Source of the DNA: Streptomyces davaonensis JCM 4913
GTDB taxonomy: Bacteria > Actinomycetota > Actinomycetes > Streptomycetales > Streptomycetaceae
DNA: 64,000 nucleotides
Assembly: GCF_000349325.1 (NCBI RefSeq)
Contig: NC_020504.1
Location: forward strand, 6,358,053 to 6,422,052
Direction: 5' to 3'
Part shown: positions 43,858 to 53,710 of the stretch, in pieces
Layout: each line of letters begins with the position of its first letter
How positions within the stretch are numbered: position 1 is the stretch's first letter
The notes under the pieces: generated by a model
Database searches by the model: none
The model's input: only the letters and a program-made list of their open reading frames with translations
What the model was told of the DNA's origin: nothing
Position numbers and translations under genes: made by a program

Positions 43858-45732
43858 GTGAGTGACACACAGACTTTGATCGAGAACCGCCCGCCGAGCG
43901 TGGCGGCCCTCTTCCTGGAGCGCGTGGCGGCCACGCCGGACGCAGAGGCCTATCGCTATCCGGTGCCGAACGCCGCCGGCGAGGGCCCGGACGACTGGAA
44001 GTCGCTGAGCTGGGCCCAGGCCGCCGAACGGGTCTACGCGATCGCGGCGGGCCTGATCGAACTGGGCGTGACGCCCGAGCAGCGGGTCGCCCTCGCCGCC
44101 TCGACCCGGATCGAGTGGATCCTCTCCGACCTCGGCATCATGTGCGCGGGCGCGGCCACCACCACGATCTATCCGCAGACGAACGCGGACGAGTCGGCGT
44201 TCATCCTCTCCGACTCCGACAGCCGGGTGCTGATCGCCGAGGACGCGGCCCAGCTGGCCAAGGCGGTCGAGAAGCACGGCGAGCTGCCCGACCTCACCCA
44301 TGTCGTGGTGATCGACCCGACCGGTGTGGAGACCGCCGACTGGATCCTCACCCTGGACGAGCTGGAGAAGCGCGGCGCCGCTCGGCTGGAGAAGGACCCC
44401 GATCTGATCAAGGAGCGGGTCGGCGCCATCACCAAGGACCAGCTCGCCACGCTGATCTACACCTCCGGCACCACCGGCCGCCCCAAGGGCGTGCGCCTGC
44501 CGCACGACAACTGGTCGTACATGGCCAAAGCCATCGCCGCGACCGGTCTGGTCGGCCCCGAGGACGTGCAGTACCTGTGGCTGCCGCTGGCGCACGTCTT
44601 CGGCAAGGTGCTCACCTCCGGCCAGATCGAGGTCGGCCATGTCACCGCCGTCGACGGCCGCGTCGACAAGATCATCGAGAACCTTCCGGTCGTCCAGCCG
44701 ACGTACATGGCGGCCGTCCCGCGGATCTTCGAGAAGGTCTACAACGGGGTCGTCGCCAAGGCCCGTGCGGGCGGCGGTGCCAAGTACAAGATCTTCCAGT
44801 GGGCCGCCGGGGTGGCCCGTGAGTACGCCAAGGTCAGCCAGGACAACTTCCGGCGCACCGGCACGGCGTCGGTGCCCTTCGGGCTCGGCGCGAAGCACAA
44901 GGTCGCCGACACCCTCGTCTACTCCAAGCTGCGGGAGGCCTTCGGCGGCCGGCTGCGGGCCTGTGTCTCCGGCTCGGTCGCGCTGGCCCCGGAGATCGGC
45001 TACTTCTTCGCCGGCGCCGGCATCCACATCCTGGAGGGCTACGGCCTCACCGAGTCCTCGGCGGCGTCCTTCGTGAACCCGGGCGAGGCGTACCGCACCG
45101 GCACGGTCGGCAAGCCGCTGCCCGGCTGCGAGGTCCGGATCGCCGACGACGGCGAGATCCTGTTGCGCGGGCCCGGCATCATGGAGGGCTACCACGGGCT
45201 GCCCGAGAAGACGGCGGAGGTGCTGGAGCCGGACGGGTGGTTCCACACCGGGGACATCGGCGAGCTGTCGCCCGACGGCTATCTGCGGATCACCGACCGC
45301 AAGAAGGACCTGTTCAAGACGTCCGGCGGCAAGTACATCGCGCCGACCGAGATCGAGGGCTCGTTCAAGTCGGTGTGCCCGTACGTGTCCAACATCCTGG
45401 TGCACGGCGCGGACCGGAACTTCTGTGCGGCGCTCATCGCGCTGGACGAGGTCTCGATCATGGGCTGGGCCGCGGAGAACGGGCTCGGTGGGAAGTCGTA
45501 CGCGGAGGTCGTTGCCGCGGAGCAGACCATTGCGATGGTCGACGGTTATGTGAAGCAGCTCAATGCGGGGCTTCAGCGGTGGCAGACCATCAAGCAGTTC
45601 CGGCTGCTTCCTCGGGATCTCGATGTGGAGCACGGGGAGATCACGCCGTCGCTGAAGCTGAAGCGGCCGGTTGTGGAGCGGGAGTACGCGCATCTTCTTG
45701 AGGAGATGTACGCCGGTACTCGCGAGGCGTAG
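43858..45732 (+). CDS. Long-chain fatty-acid-CoA ligase (FadD15-like)
   Basis: 624 residues from GTG 43858, 5 nt after GGAGG. The AMP-forming motif IYTSGTTGRPKGV is near 200, LEGYGLTESSAASF near 395, and DGWFHTGDIGELSPDGYLRITDRKKDLFKTSGGKYIAP near 460-500. It activates fatty acids to acyl-CoA for degradation or lipid synthesis. The last ~200 nt use T-ending codons more than the body of the gene. An upstream in-frame ATG (43834) is possible but has no ribosome site. The operator-like palindrome in its leader suggests control by fatty-acid status. Confidence 0.93.
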   Translation: MSDTQTLIENRPPSVAALFLERVAATPDAEAYRYPVPNAAGEGPDDWKSLSWAQAAERVYAIAAGLIELGVTPEQRVALAASTRIEWILSDLGIMCAGAATTTIYPQTNADESAFILSDSDSRVLIAEDAAQLAKAVEKHGELPDLTHVVVIDPTGVETADWILTLDELEKRGAARLEKDPDLIKERVGAITKDQLATLIYTSGTTGRPKGVRLPHDNWSYMAKAIAATGLVGPEDVQYLWLPLAHVFGKVLTSGQIEVGHVTAVDGRVDKIIENLPVVQPTYMAAVPRIFEKVYNGVVAKARAGGGAKYKIFQWAAGVAREYAKVSQDNFRRTGTASVPFGLGAKHKVADTLVYSKLREAFGGRLRACVSGSVALAPEIGYFFAGAGIHILEGYGLTESSAASFVNPGEAYRTGTVGKPLPGCEVRIADDGEILLRGPGIMEGYHGLPEKTAEVLEPDGWFHTGDIGELSPDGYLRITDRKKDLFKTSGGKYIAPTEIEGSFKSVCPYVSNILVHGADRNFCAALIALDEVSIMGWAAENGLGGKSYAEVVAAEQTIAMVDGYVKQLNAGLQRWQTIKQFRLLPRDLDVEHGEITPSLKLKRPVVEREYAHLLEEMYAGTREA

Positions 45733-45769
45733 GGGTTTGCTGGGGAGCGTGCGCGGCCTGCTGGTGCGT

Positions 45770-45802
45770 TGTGGCTGGTCGCGCAGTTCCCCGTGCCCCT
45801 GA
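45770..45802 (-). repeat. REP-like intergenic element, copy B (shortened, inverted)
   Basis: Read on the - strand it is TCAGGGGCACGGGGAAC followed by TGCGCGACCAGCCACA. It keeps the two ends of the element at 40422-40500 but lacks the middle ~30 nt. It lies between the convergent acyl-CoA ligase and response-regulator genes. Confidence 0.6.
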
Positions 45803-45807
45803 GGGAG

Positions 45808-46281
45808 TTATCCTTGCCCTTTGTTCAGCAGCTCTCTCAGTTCCTGCACTTCTGCTCGCAGTGCTTCCAATTGCAGTTGCTTGCTGTGCAGCTCCAGGAA
45901 CACCCTGACCTTTGCCCGTAGCACCCACGGGTCGAAGGGCTTCGTCAGGTAGTCCGCCGCCCCCGTCGCGTAGCCGCGGAACGCATAGCCGGAGTCGTCC
46001 TCCGCGCCCGTCAGGAAGATGATCGGGACGTCCTTCGTCTGGTCCAGGCGTTTGATGTTTGCCGCTGTCTCGAAGCCGTCCATGCCGGGCATGCGGATGT
46101 CCAGGAGGACCAGGGCGAAGCGGCGGCGGAGGAGGGCCTTCATGGCCTCCTCGCCCGAACGGGCCCGGACCAGGGGTTCGTTGAGGGAGCCCAGGACCGC
46201 CTCCAGGGCGATCAGGTTGTCCTCCATGTCGTCGACGAGAAGGATCCCGGCGCGCTCTTCGTGTACGTCTTCGGCGTTCAT
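45808..46281 (-). CDS. Stand-alone response regulator with coiled-coil tail
   Basis: 157 residues. The receiver domain has GILLVDDMEDNLIALEAVL, phospho-acceptor Asp in VLLDIRMPGMDG near 60, and the Thr/Lys switch residues in PIIFLTG and YLTKPFDP. A short helical tail (LHSKQLQLEALRAEVQELRELLN) replaces an output domain. It therefore acts by protein contact or as a relay step. Its ATG overlaps the stop of the hybrid kinase (ATGA), so the two are made together and are presumably cognate. Confidence 0.93.
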   Translation of the reverse strand: MNAEDVHEERAGILLVDDMEDNLIALEAVLGSLNEPLVRARSGEEAMKALLRRRFALVLLDIRMPGMDGFETAANIKRLDQTKDVPIIFLTGAEDDSGYAFRGYATGAADYLTKPFDPWVLRAKVRVFLELHSKQLQLEALRAEVQELRELLNKGQG

Positions 46282-49200
46282 GGTGCTGCTTCCTCGTCTG
46301 CTTCCTCCGGGTCCAGCAGGGTGCAGGCGACCGTGAGCAGCCGGTCGACGTCCACCGGCTTGGGTACGTAGTCGTTGGCGCCGCGCGCGATGGACTTCTC
46401 GCGGTCGCCGGGCATGGCCTTCGCGGTCAGCGCGATGATGGGCAGGCCCACCCAGCGCGGGGTGCGACGGATCGCGGCGATGGTCTCGTAGCCGTCCATC
46501 TCCGGCATCATGATGTCCATCAGGATGAGTTCGACGTCAGGGTTGCGCTCCAGGGTCTCGATGCCCTCGCGGCCGTTCTCCGCGTAGAGCACGGGCATGC
46601 CGACCCGGCCGAGGACATGGGTCAGCGCGAACACATTGCGGATGTCGTCGTCCACGATCAACACCCGCCGCCCGGACAGCACTTGGCCGGCCCGGCCCGA
46701 CTGCCACTCCTCCAGCTTGGTCGGCACCGGCCAGGCGTCGTCGATCTCCGGCACCGGTGACACCTGCTCGGGCAGCAGTACGGCGCTTCGGTCGTCGGTG
46801 ACCGGGTGGCCGGGGCTGACGACGGGGACGTAAAGGGTGAAGGTGGAGCCCTTTCCGGGCTCGCTCTCCGCGACGATACGGCCGCCCAGCAGGCCCGCGA
46901 TCTCGCGGCTGATGGACAGACCGAGCCCGGTGCCGCCGTACTTGCGGTTGGTGGTGCCGTCGGCCTGCTGGAACGCCTCGAAGATCACCGGGAGTTTCTC
47001 CGACGCGATGCCGATGCCGGTGTCGGAGACCGCGAAGGCGATCACCTCGCCGCCCTCCCGGACCCCCGCGTCCTCGGGGTCCTTGACCCGGCCGACGCTG
47101 AGCTCGACCCGGCCCGACGCGGTGAACTTGATGGCGTTGGAGAGCAGATTGCGCAGGATCTGCTGGAGCCGCTGCTCGTCGGAGTACATCTCGCGCGGTA
47201 CGTCCTCGCCCACCGACACCTCGAAGGCGAGGCCCCGGTCGTGGGTGAGCGGGCGGAAGGTGGCGTGGACGTAGTCGAGGAGTTTGATCAGCGGCAGGCG
47301 TTTCGGGCGTACGTCCATCCGGCCCGCCTCGATCTTCGAGAGGTCGAGGATGTCGTTGATCAGCTGGAGGAGGTCCGAGCCCGAGCGGTGGATCGTCGAG
47401 GCGAACTGGACCTCCTGGTCGGAGAGATGGCCGTCCGGGTTGTCCGAGAGCAAGCGGGCGAGGATCAGCAGGGAGTTCAGCGGGGTGCGCAGTTCGTGCG
47501 ACATGTTCGCCAGGAACTCCGACTTGTACTGCGACGACGTCGCCAGGAGCGCCGCCTTCTCCTCCAGTTCCGCGTTCGAGCGCTGGAGCTCCGCCTGCTG
47601 CTTCTGGAGTTCGTCCGAGCGTTCCTGGAGCTGCATGGCCAGGCGCTGGGACTCGCCGAGGAGGGACTCCGTGCGGGAGTTGGCGATGATGGTGTTGATC
47701 GCGACGCCGATGGTGTTCACGAACTGGTCGAAGAACGCCAGATGGACGTCGGAGAAGCGGGAGAAGGAGGCCAGTTCGATCACCCCGAGGAGCTTGTCCT
47801 CGAAGAGGATCGGGATGATCACGATGGTGGTGGGGGCCGCTTCGCCGAGACCGCTGTTGATTTTGATGTAGTCCGGCGGGGCCTCCTCGACGAGGATCCG
47901 CTGCTTCTCCCGGGCCGCCTGCCGGACCAGTCCGTGCACGGGCAGTCCGCCGGTCTCCACGGTCGCGCCCTGGGCGGCGCCGTAACCGGCGATGAAGGCG
48001 AGGCCCTTGGCGGGCACGGTGGTGTGCAGCGCGGGGCCGTCCTCCTCCGGGTCGGCCAGGAAGAACGCGCCGTACTGGGCGTTCACCAGCGGGGTCAGTT
48101 CGCGCAGGATCAGGTCGGCGACCTCCATCAGGTCCCGGTGGCCCTGCATCAGGGCGGCGAGGCGGGCGAGGTTGGATTCCAGCCAGTCCTTGGCGCGGGT
48201 CGTCTCGCGCAGGTTGGCCACCATCAGGTTGATGTTGTCCTTCAGTTCGGCGACCTCGCCCCGCGCCTCGACCGTGATCGAGCGGGACATGTCGCCCTGG
48301 GCCACGGCGGAGGCGACCTCGGCGATCGCGCGGACCTGGGTGGTCAGGTTAGAGGCGAGTTCGTTCACGTTGGTCGTCAGGCGCTTCCAGGTGCCGTAGA
48401 CGCCCTCGACCCTTGCCTGGCCGCCGAGTTGGCCCTCGGAGCCGACCTCGCGGGCCACCCGGGTGACCTCGGAGGAGAAGGAGGAGAGGGTGTCGACCAT
48501 GGTGTTGATGGCGGTCTTCAGCTCCAGGATCTCGCCGCGCGCGTCCACGTCGATCTTCTTGGAGAGGTCGCCGTTGGCGACGGCGGTGGTGACCTGGGCG
48601 ATGTTGCGGACCTGCGAAGTCAGGTTGTCGGCCATGTAGTTGACGTTGTCCGTCAGGTCCCGCCAGACGCCGGAGACGCCCAGCACCTGGGCTCGGCCGC
48701 CGAGCCGGCCGTCGGTGCCGACCTCGCGGGCGACCCTGGTCACCTCGTCGGCGAAGGCGCGCAGTTGCTCCACCATCGTGTTGACGGTGTCCTTCAGCTC
48801 CAGGATCTCGCCGCGCGCGTCGACGGTGATCTTCTTGGAGAGGTCGCCGTTGGCGACGGCGGTGGTGACCTGGGCGATGTTGCGGACCTGCGAAGTGAGG
48901 TTCAGAGCCATGAAGTTGACGTTGTCGGTGAGGTCCTTCCAGACGCCGCTCACGCCTCGCACCTGGGCCTGACCGCCGAGGTTTCCTTCGGTGCCGACCT
49001 CGCGGGCGACGCGGGTCACCTCGTCGGCGAAGGCGGAGAGCTGGTCGACCATCGTGTTGATGGTGGACTTCAGCTCCAGGATCTCGCCCTTCGCCTCCAC
49101 GGTGATCTTCTTGCCGAGGTCGCCCTGGGCCACGGCGGTGGAGACCAGGGCGATGTTCCGCACCTGTGAGGTGAGGTTGTCGGCCATGAAGTTGACGTTG

Positions 49201-50336
49201 TCGGTGAGGTCCTTCCAGACGCCGCTCACGCCTCGCACCTGGGCCCGGCCGCCGAGGTTTCCTTCGGTGCCGACCTCGCGGGCGACGCGGGTCACCTCGT
49301 CGGCGAAAGCCAGGAGCTGGTCGACCATCGTGTTGATCGTCGACTTCAGCTCCAGGATCTCGCCCTGGGCGTCGACCGTGATCTTCTGGCTGAGGTCGCC
49401 GTTGGCGACGGCGGTGGTGACCTGGGCGATGTTGCGTACCTGTGAAGTCAGGTTCGACGCCATGAAGTTGACGTTGTCGGTGAGGTCCTTCCAGACCCCG
49501 GACACGCCCCGCACCTGGGCCCGGCCGCCCAACTGCCCCTCGGTGCCGACCTCGCGGGCGACGCGGGTCACCTCGTCGGCGAAGGCGGACAGCTGGTCCA
49601 CCATCGTGTTGACGGTCAGCTTCAGTTCGAGCAGCTCACCGGTCGCCTCGACGGTGACCGTACGGGTCAGGTCGCCGCGCGCCACCGCCGTGGTCACCAG
49701 GGCGATGTCGCGCACCTGTGCCGTCAGCCGGGACGCCATGGTGTTGACCGCCTCGGTCACATCCCGCCAACTGCCGGACAGACCCTGCACCTTGGCGCGC
49801 CCGCCGAGCCGACCCTCGGTGCCGACCTCGCGGGCCACCCGGGTCACCTCGCCGGTGAACAGCGAGAGCTGGTCCACCATCTTGTTCACGGCCCGGCCCA
49901 GGCGCCGCAGATCACCGCGTAACTGCCGGGATCCGTCGTGCAGATCGACCCGCTGGGTCAGATCGCCGCCCGCCACCGCGTCCAGGACCCGGGTCGCGTT
50001 CGCCGCCGGGGCGACGATGGCGTCCAGGAGCTGGTTCACGTCGTTGACCCGGGCCGTCCAGGCGCCCTGACCCGGGCTCGCGGCCAGCCGTTCGTCCAGC
50101 CGGCCGTGCCGCACCAGCTCTCTTCTGACCCGCTGCACCTCGGAGTTGAAGTGCAGACTGCGGTTCATGATCTGGTTGTAGGCGGCGACCAGCTCCGCGA
50201 CCAGACCAGTACCCGGATCGGACACCGGGTGGAAGTCGCCGTCCCGCGCGGATGTCATCGCGGCGAGCAGAGGACGGAGATCCGATGCTCGAATCTGTCC
50301 GTCTTCGAGCACGCGTGTACCACTGTTCTCACTCAT
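46278..50336 (-). CDS. Cytoplasmic poly-HAMP hybrid sensor histidine kinase
   Basis: 1352 residues from ATG 50336; upstream in-frame codons are antisense to the SpoIIE-type gene and are rejected. There is no membrane segment. About seven HAMP heads ([40 protein letters not shown] twice, QGDMSRSI) lie between about residues 125 and 700, six of them in near-identical ~92-residue units with [10 protein letters not shown]. Then come GAF (about 740-885), coiled coil, HisKA with [10 protein letters not shown] near 949, HATPase_c and a C-terminal receiver with [11 protein letters not shown] near 1274. The design recalls fungal group III (Nik1-type) osmosensing kinases. Codon 139 is TTA (49920-49922), so translation depends on the bldA tRNA. 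Confidence 0.93.
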   Translation of the reverse strand: MSENSGTRVLEDGQIRASDLRPLLAAMTSARDGDFHPVSDPGTGLVAELVAAYNQIMNRSLHFNSEVQRVRRELVRHGRLDERLAASPGQGAWTARVNDVNQLLDAIVAPAANATRVLDAVAGGDLTQRVDLHDGSRQLRGDLRRLGRAVNKMVDQLSLFTGEVTRVAREVGTEGRLGGRAKVQGLSGSWRDVTEAVNTMASRLTAQVRDIALVTTAVARGDLTRTVTVEATGELLELKLTVNTMVDQLSAFADEVTRVAREVGTEGQLGGRAQVRGVSGVWKDLTDNVNFMASNLTSQVRNIAQVTTAVANGDLSQKITVDAQGEILELKSTINTMVDQLLAFADEVTRVAREVGTEGNLGGRAQVRGVSGVWKDLTDNVNFMADNLTSQVRNIALVSTAVAQGDLGKKITVEAKGEILELKSTINTMVDQLSAFADEVTRVAREVGTEGNLGGQAQVRGVSGVWKDLTDNVNFMALNLTSQVRNIAQVTTAVANGDLSKKITVDARGEILELKDTVNTMVEQLRAFADEVTRVAREVGTDGRLGGRAQVLGVSGVWRDLTDNVNYMADNLTSQVRNIAQVTTAVANGDLSKKIDVDARGEILELKTAINTMVDTLSSFSSEVTRVAREVGSEGQLGGQARVEGVYGTWKRLTTNVNELASNLTTQVRAIAEVASAVAQGDMSRSITVEARGEVAELKDNINLMVANLRETTRAKDWLESNLARLAALMQGHRDLMEVADLILRELTPLVNAQYGAFFLADPEEDGPALHTTVPAKGLAFIAGYGAAQGATVETGGLPVHGLVRQAAREKQRILVEEAPPDYIKINSGLGEAAPTTIVIIPILFEDKLLGVIELASFSRFSDVHLAFFDQFVNTIGVAINTIIANSRTESLLGESQRLAMQLQERSDELQKQQAELQRSNAELEEKAALLATSSQYKSEFLANMSHELRTPLNSLLILARLLSDNPDGHLSDQEVQFASTIHRSGSDLLQLINDILDLSKIEAGRMDVRPKRLPLIKLLDYVHATFRPLTHDRGLAFEVSVGEDVPREMYSDEQRLQQILRNLLSNAIKFTASGRVELSVGRVKDPEDAGVREGGEVIAFAVSDTGIGIASEKLPVIFEAFQQADGTTNRKYGGTGLGLSISREIAGLLGGRIVAESEPGKGSTFTLYVPVVSPGHPVTDDRSAVLLPEQVSPVPEIDDAWPVPTKLEEWQSGRAGQVLSGRRVLIVDDDIRNVFALTHVLGRVGMPVLYAENGREGIETLERNPDVELILMDIMMPEMDGYETIAAIRRTPRWVGLPIIALTAKAMPGDREKSIARGANDYVPKPVDVDRLLTVACTLLDPEEADEEAAP

Positions 50337-50438
50337 GGCGGCCCACTTCGGTAACTCGGTGCTTATGGGCGTGGCCAGTCTGTCACTCTGTCCGCGTCGA
50401 CTGAGGCGTATTCGTCCGAACCGATCGGGGAGCTGTCC

Positions 50439-52442
50439 ATGGGTGCCATTCCGACGCAACGGGAGATCGCTTCCCGTGCCTCTGATGCGCCCGTGAACGA
50501 GCCCGTGGACGCACCGGTGCCCGAGGCCATGGGCGCGCCGCTGAACGAGCCCGTGCGCCCGCGCGCGTGGAGTTGTGCGACCCTGCCCGGGAGCCCCCTC
50601 GCGCCGGGCTCCGCCCGCGCACTCGTCCGCGCCGCCCTCGCCGACTGGACCGAACTCGGCCTGCCCGGCACCGAGCACCACACCCTGCGCCTGATCGACG
50701 ACACCGTCCTGGTCGTCAGCGAACTCGTCACCAACGCCGTGGTGCACGCCGGGACGGACGTCGAGCTGGTGTGCCGCGCGGAGGAGGAGACCGGAGCGAT
50801 CGTCGTCGAGGTCTCCGACCGCCATCCCGCGCGCGCCCCGCGCGTAGGCGCGGCCGAACCGGCGCACGGCACCCCGGAGTACGGCCGCGGCCTGAGCCTC
50901 GTCGCCCGGCTCGCCGAGGCCTGGGGCGTCACCTACCGCACCGGAGTGAAGACGGTCTGGGCCCGGCTGCCCGCCGAGGACGACCCCGAGGAGTTCGGGA
51001 CCCACACCGGAGCGCACACCGGAGTGCACACCGGCCCGCACGCCGCCTCGCGCTCCGGCGCGACAGGGGCGCTCCCCGGCCCGAACCCCGGCCCGCGCGG
51101 CGCTATACCAGGTCCCGGACCGCGACGGCCCGAACGCGACCGGGACTGGCTCAACCGCGGCGCCCTCTCCTTCCTCGCCGAAGCCTCCGACCTGCTCGCC
51201 GGACAGCTCGACGAGAACCTGGTCGCCGCCCTCACCGGGCAGCTGCTGGTGCCCCGGCTCGCCGACTGGTGCGCGGTGTGGCTGGAGGACGAGGTCACCG
51301 GGCGCGGCTGGGCGCTGCCCGGCGCCACCGGCACCGGGCCCCGGCTGGCCCGGGTCTGGCACGGCAGCGAGAACCGCATCGAGGAACTGCGCCGGGCGCT
51401 GGAGAAGGACCCGCCGCGCCCGCCGGACGACCTGCGCTCCGGGCCCGTGCCGCACCCCTGGCCCGGCGAGGCGCTGGGGATGGCGCAATCCGTCGGTACG
51501 GCACTGGCGTACCGGCTGATCGCGGGCGGCCGCCCGCTGGGCACGCTGGTGATCGGGCGGGCCGGGCTCGCGGGGTTCCCGGACGAGGTCACCGGGCTCG
51601 TGGAGGACCTGGGCCGCCGGGTGGCGCTGGCCATCGGGGCGGCCCGGCAGTACGCCCGCCAGGCCACCATCAGCGCCGTCCTCCAGCGCGGGCTGCTGCC
51701 CGGTGCCGTCGCCGAGATCCCCGGCGTGCGCAGCGCCCTGGTCTACGAGCCCTGCGACAAGGGCGGTCCCAGCGGCGACTTCTACGACCTGTTCCCGGCC
51801 GGCGACGGCCGCTGGTGCTTCGCGGTCGGCGATGTGCAGGGCAAGGGCCCGGAGGCCGCGGTGGTGATCGGTCTCGCCCGGCCCTGGCTGCGGCTGCTGG
51901 CCCGCGAGGGGTACCGCGTCGCCGACGTCCTCGACCGCCTCAACCAGTTACTCCTGGACGACGCCACGGAGGCCGCCGACGCCGGCGCCCGCGCCCTGGT
52001 CGGCCCCGCGGCCCCGGGCGACGGCCCGCAGACGCGCTTCCTGTCCCTCCTCTACGGCGAGCTGGCCCCCTTCGACGGCGGAGTGCGCTGCACCCTCGCC
52101 TCCGCCGGACACCCGCTGCCCCTGCTGCTCGGCCCCGACGGGGCCGTCCGTACGGCCGCGCAGCCGCAGACCCTGCTCGGGGTCATCGAGGACGCCACGT
52201 ACACCAGCGAGACCCTGGAGCTGCTCCCCGGGGACAGCCTGCTGTGCGTGACGGACGGCGTGACCGAGCGCCGATCGGGCTCCCGCCAGTTCGACGACGC
52301 CGACGGCCTCGCGACCGCGCTCGCCGGCTGCGCGGGGCTCAGCGCGCAGTCGATCGCCGAGCGGATCCGACGCCTGGTGCACGACTTCGGCGGCCGCCCA
52401 CCCGAGGACGATCTGGCCCTGCTGGTGCTCCAGGCCGAGTAA
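50439..52442 (+). CDS. SpoIIE-type serine phosphatase with anti-sigma-like kinase and GAF domains
   Basis: 667 residues. An N-terminal HATPase_c_2 (RsbW-like) domain, with VVSELVTNAVVHA near 90-102 and GRGLSLVARLAEAWG near 150, is followed by a His-Thr-Gly repeat linker (THTGAHTGVHTGPH), a GAF domain (about 230-400) and a PP2C/SpoIIE domain. The latter shows SGDFYDLF near 448, GDVQGKGPEAA near 465 and CVTDGVTERRSG near 605. Such proteins both phosphorylate and dephosphorylate anti-anti-sigma factors. Codon 504 is TTA (51948-51950). The gene is divergent from the poly-HAMP kinase with 102 nt between starts, which suggests a joint signalling locus. GGGGAG precedes ATG 50439. Confidence 0.92.
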   Translation: MGAIPTQREIASRASDAPVNEPVDAPVPEAMGAPLNEPVRPRAWSCATLPGSPLAPGSARALVRAALADWTELGLPGTEHHTLRLIDDTVLVVSELVTNAVVHAGTDVELVCRAEEETGAIVVEVSDRHPARAPRVGAAEPAHGTPEYGRGLSLVARLAEAWGVTYRTGVKTVWARLPAEDDPEEFGTHTGAHTGVHTGPHAASRSGATGALPGPNPGPRGAIPGPGPRRPERDRDWLNRGALSFLAEASDLLAGQLDENLVAALTGQLLVPRLADWCAVWLEDEVTGRGWALPGATGTGPRLARVWHGSENRIEELRRALEKDPPRPPDDLRSGPVPHPWPGEALGMAQSVGTALAYRLIAGGRPLGTLVIGRAGLAGFPDEVTGLVEDLGRRVALAIGAARQYARQATISAVLQRGLLPGAVAEIPGVRSALVYEPCDKGGPSGDFYDLFPAGDGRWCFAVGDVQGKGPEAAVVIGLARPWLRLLAREGYRVADVLDRLNQLLLDDATEAADAGARALVGPAAPGDGPQTRFLSLLYGELAPFDGGVRCTLASAGHPLPLLLGPDGAVRTAAQPQTLLGVIEDATYTSETLELLPGDSLLCVTDGVTERRSGSRQFDDADGLATALAGCAGLSAQSIAERIRRLVHDFGGRPPEDDLALLVLQAE

Positions 52443-52460
52443 CGCGCGGGGTGCTGGACA

Positions 52461-53702
52461 ATGGAAGGCATGCCTTCCGCACTTCCCGACGGTGAGCCGG
52501 TCCCCGACGACGGCACGCTGCCCGCGCCCGCGCTCGCCGGGTCCGCCGACCGCCCCCTGGGCTTCTACCTGCACGTCCCGTACTGCGCGACCCGCTGCGG
52601 CTACTGCGACTTCAACACCTACACGGCGACCGAGCTGCGCGGCACGGGCGGGGTACTGGCCTCCCGCGACAACTACGCGGACACGTTGATCGACGAGATC
52701 CGGCTGGCTCGAAAGGTACTGGGCGACGACGAGCGGGCGGTCCGCACGGTCTTCGTCGGCGGCGGTACGCCGACCCTGCTGGCGGCGGACGATCTCGTAC
52801 GGATGCTGGCGGCGGTCCGCGACGAGTTCGGACTGGCGCCGGACGCGGAGATCACGACGGAGGCGAACCCGGAGTCGGTGGACCCGGCGTACCTCTCCCG
52901 ACTGCGGGAGGGCGGCTTCAACCGGGTCTCGTTCGGCATGCAGAGCGCGAAGCAGCATGTGTTGAAGGTCCTGGACCGCACCCACACCCCGGGCCGCCCG
53001 GAGGCATGCGTGGCGGAGGCCCGCGCGGCGGGCTTCGAGCACGTCAACCTGGACCTGATCTACGGCACACCGGGGGAGTCGGACGACGACTGGCGGGCAT
53101 CACTGGAGGCGGCGATCGGCGCCGGGCCGGACCACGTCTCGGCGTACGCCCTGATCGTCGAGGAGGGCACCCAACTCGCCCGCCGGATCCGCCGCGGCGA
53201 GGTCCCGATGACCGACGACGACGTCCACGCGGACCGCTACCTGATCGCCGAGGACGTGCTGTCCGGGGCGGGCTTCGACTGGTACGAGGTCTCCAACTGG
53301 GCCACCTCGGAGGCGGGCCGCTGCCTGCACAACGAGCTGTACTGGCGGGGCGCGGACTGGTGGGGCGCGGGTCCGGGGGCCCACTCGCACGTGGGCGGGG
53401 TGCGCTGGTGGAACGTGAAGCATCCGGGGGCGTACGCGGCGGCACTGGCCGAGGGGCGCTCACCCGGCGCCGGACGCGAGCTGCTGTCGGCGGAGGACCG
53501 CCGAGTGGAACGCATCCTGCTGGAGCTACGCCTCCGTGAGGGCGCCCCGCTGGAGCTGCTCCGGGAGGAGGGCCTCAACGCTTCCCGCCGAGCCCTGTCC
53601 GACGGCCTCCTCCAGAAGGGCCCGTACGACGAGGGACGAGCGGTGCTGACGCTGCGGGGGCGGCTGCTCGCCGACGCGGTGGTGCGGGATCTGGTGGACT
53701 GA
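52461..53702 (+). CDS. hemW: Radical SAM haem chaperone HemW
   Basis: 413 residues (410 if ATG 52470 is used). The 4Fe-4S motif VPYCATRCGYCDFNTY (CxxxCxxC plus a following Cys-less Phe) lies near 40-55. FVGGGTPTLL, GFNRVSFGMQSAK and the C-terminal HNELYWRGADWWGAGPGAHSH are diagnostic for HemW/HemN-like proteins. The CxxxCxxCDF form without the additional HemN features fits haem trafficking rather than coproporphyrinogen oxidation. It starts 18 nt after the phosphatase stop and is convergent with the DUF3097 gene, 8 nt away. HemW next to hrcA-dnaJ is common in actinobacteria. Confidence 0.95.
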   Translation: MEGMPSALPDGEPVPDDGTLPAPALAGSADRPLGFYLHVPYCATRCGYCDFNTYTATELRGTGGVLASRDNYADTLIDEIRLARKVLGDDERAVRTVFVGGGTPTLLAADDLVRMLAAVRDEFGLAPDAEITTEANPESVDPAYLSRLREGGFNRVSFGMQSAKQHVLKVLDRTHTPGRPEACVAEARAAGFEHVNLDLIYGTPGESDDDWRASLEAAIGAGPDHVSAYALIVEEGTQLARRIRRGEVPMTDDDVHADRYLIAEDVLSGAGFDWYEVSNWATSEAGRCLHNELYWRGADWWGAGPGAHSHVGGVRWWNVKHPGAYAAALAEGRSPGAGRELLSAEDRRVERILLELRLREGAPLELLREEGLNASRRALSDGLLQKGPYDEGRAVLTLRGRLLADAVVRDLVD

Positions 53703-53710
53703 CCGGGGTC

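Noticed and set aside
48400..49860. Regular ~276-bp DNA repeats resembling an array
   Set aside because: They encode HAMP units; there are no short palindromic repeats or unique spacers, so this is not CRISPR.
50337..51488. N-terminal extension of the poly-HAMP kinase to 1,736 codons
   Set aside because: The extra part is antisense to the well-supported SpoIIE-type gene; the kinase starts at ATG 50336.
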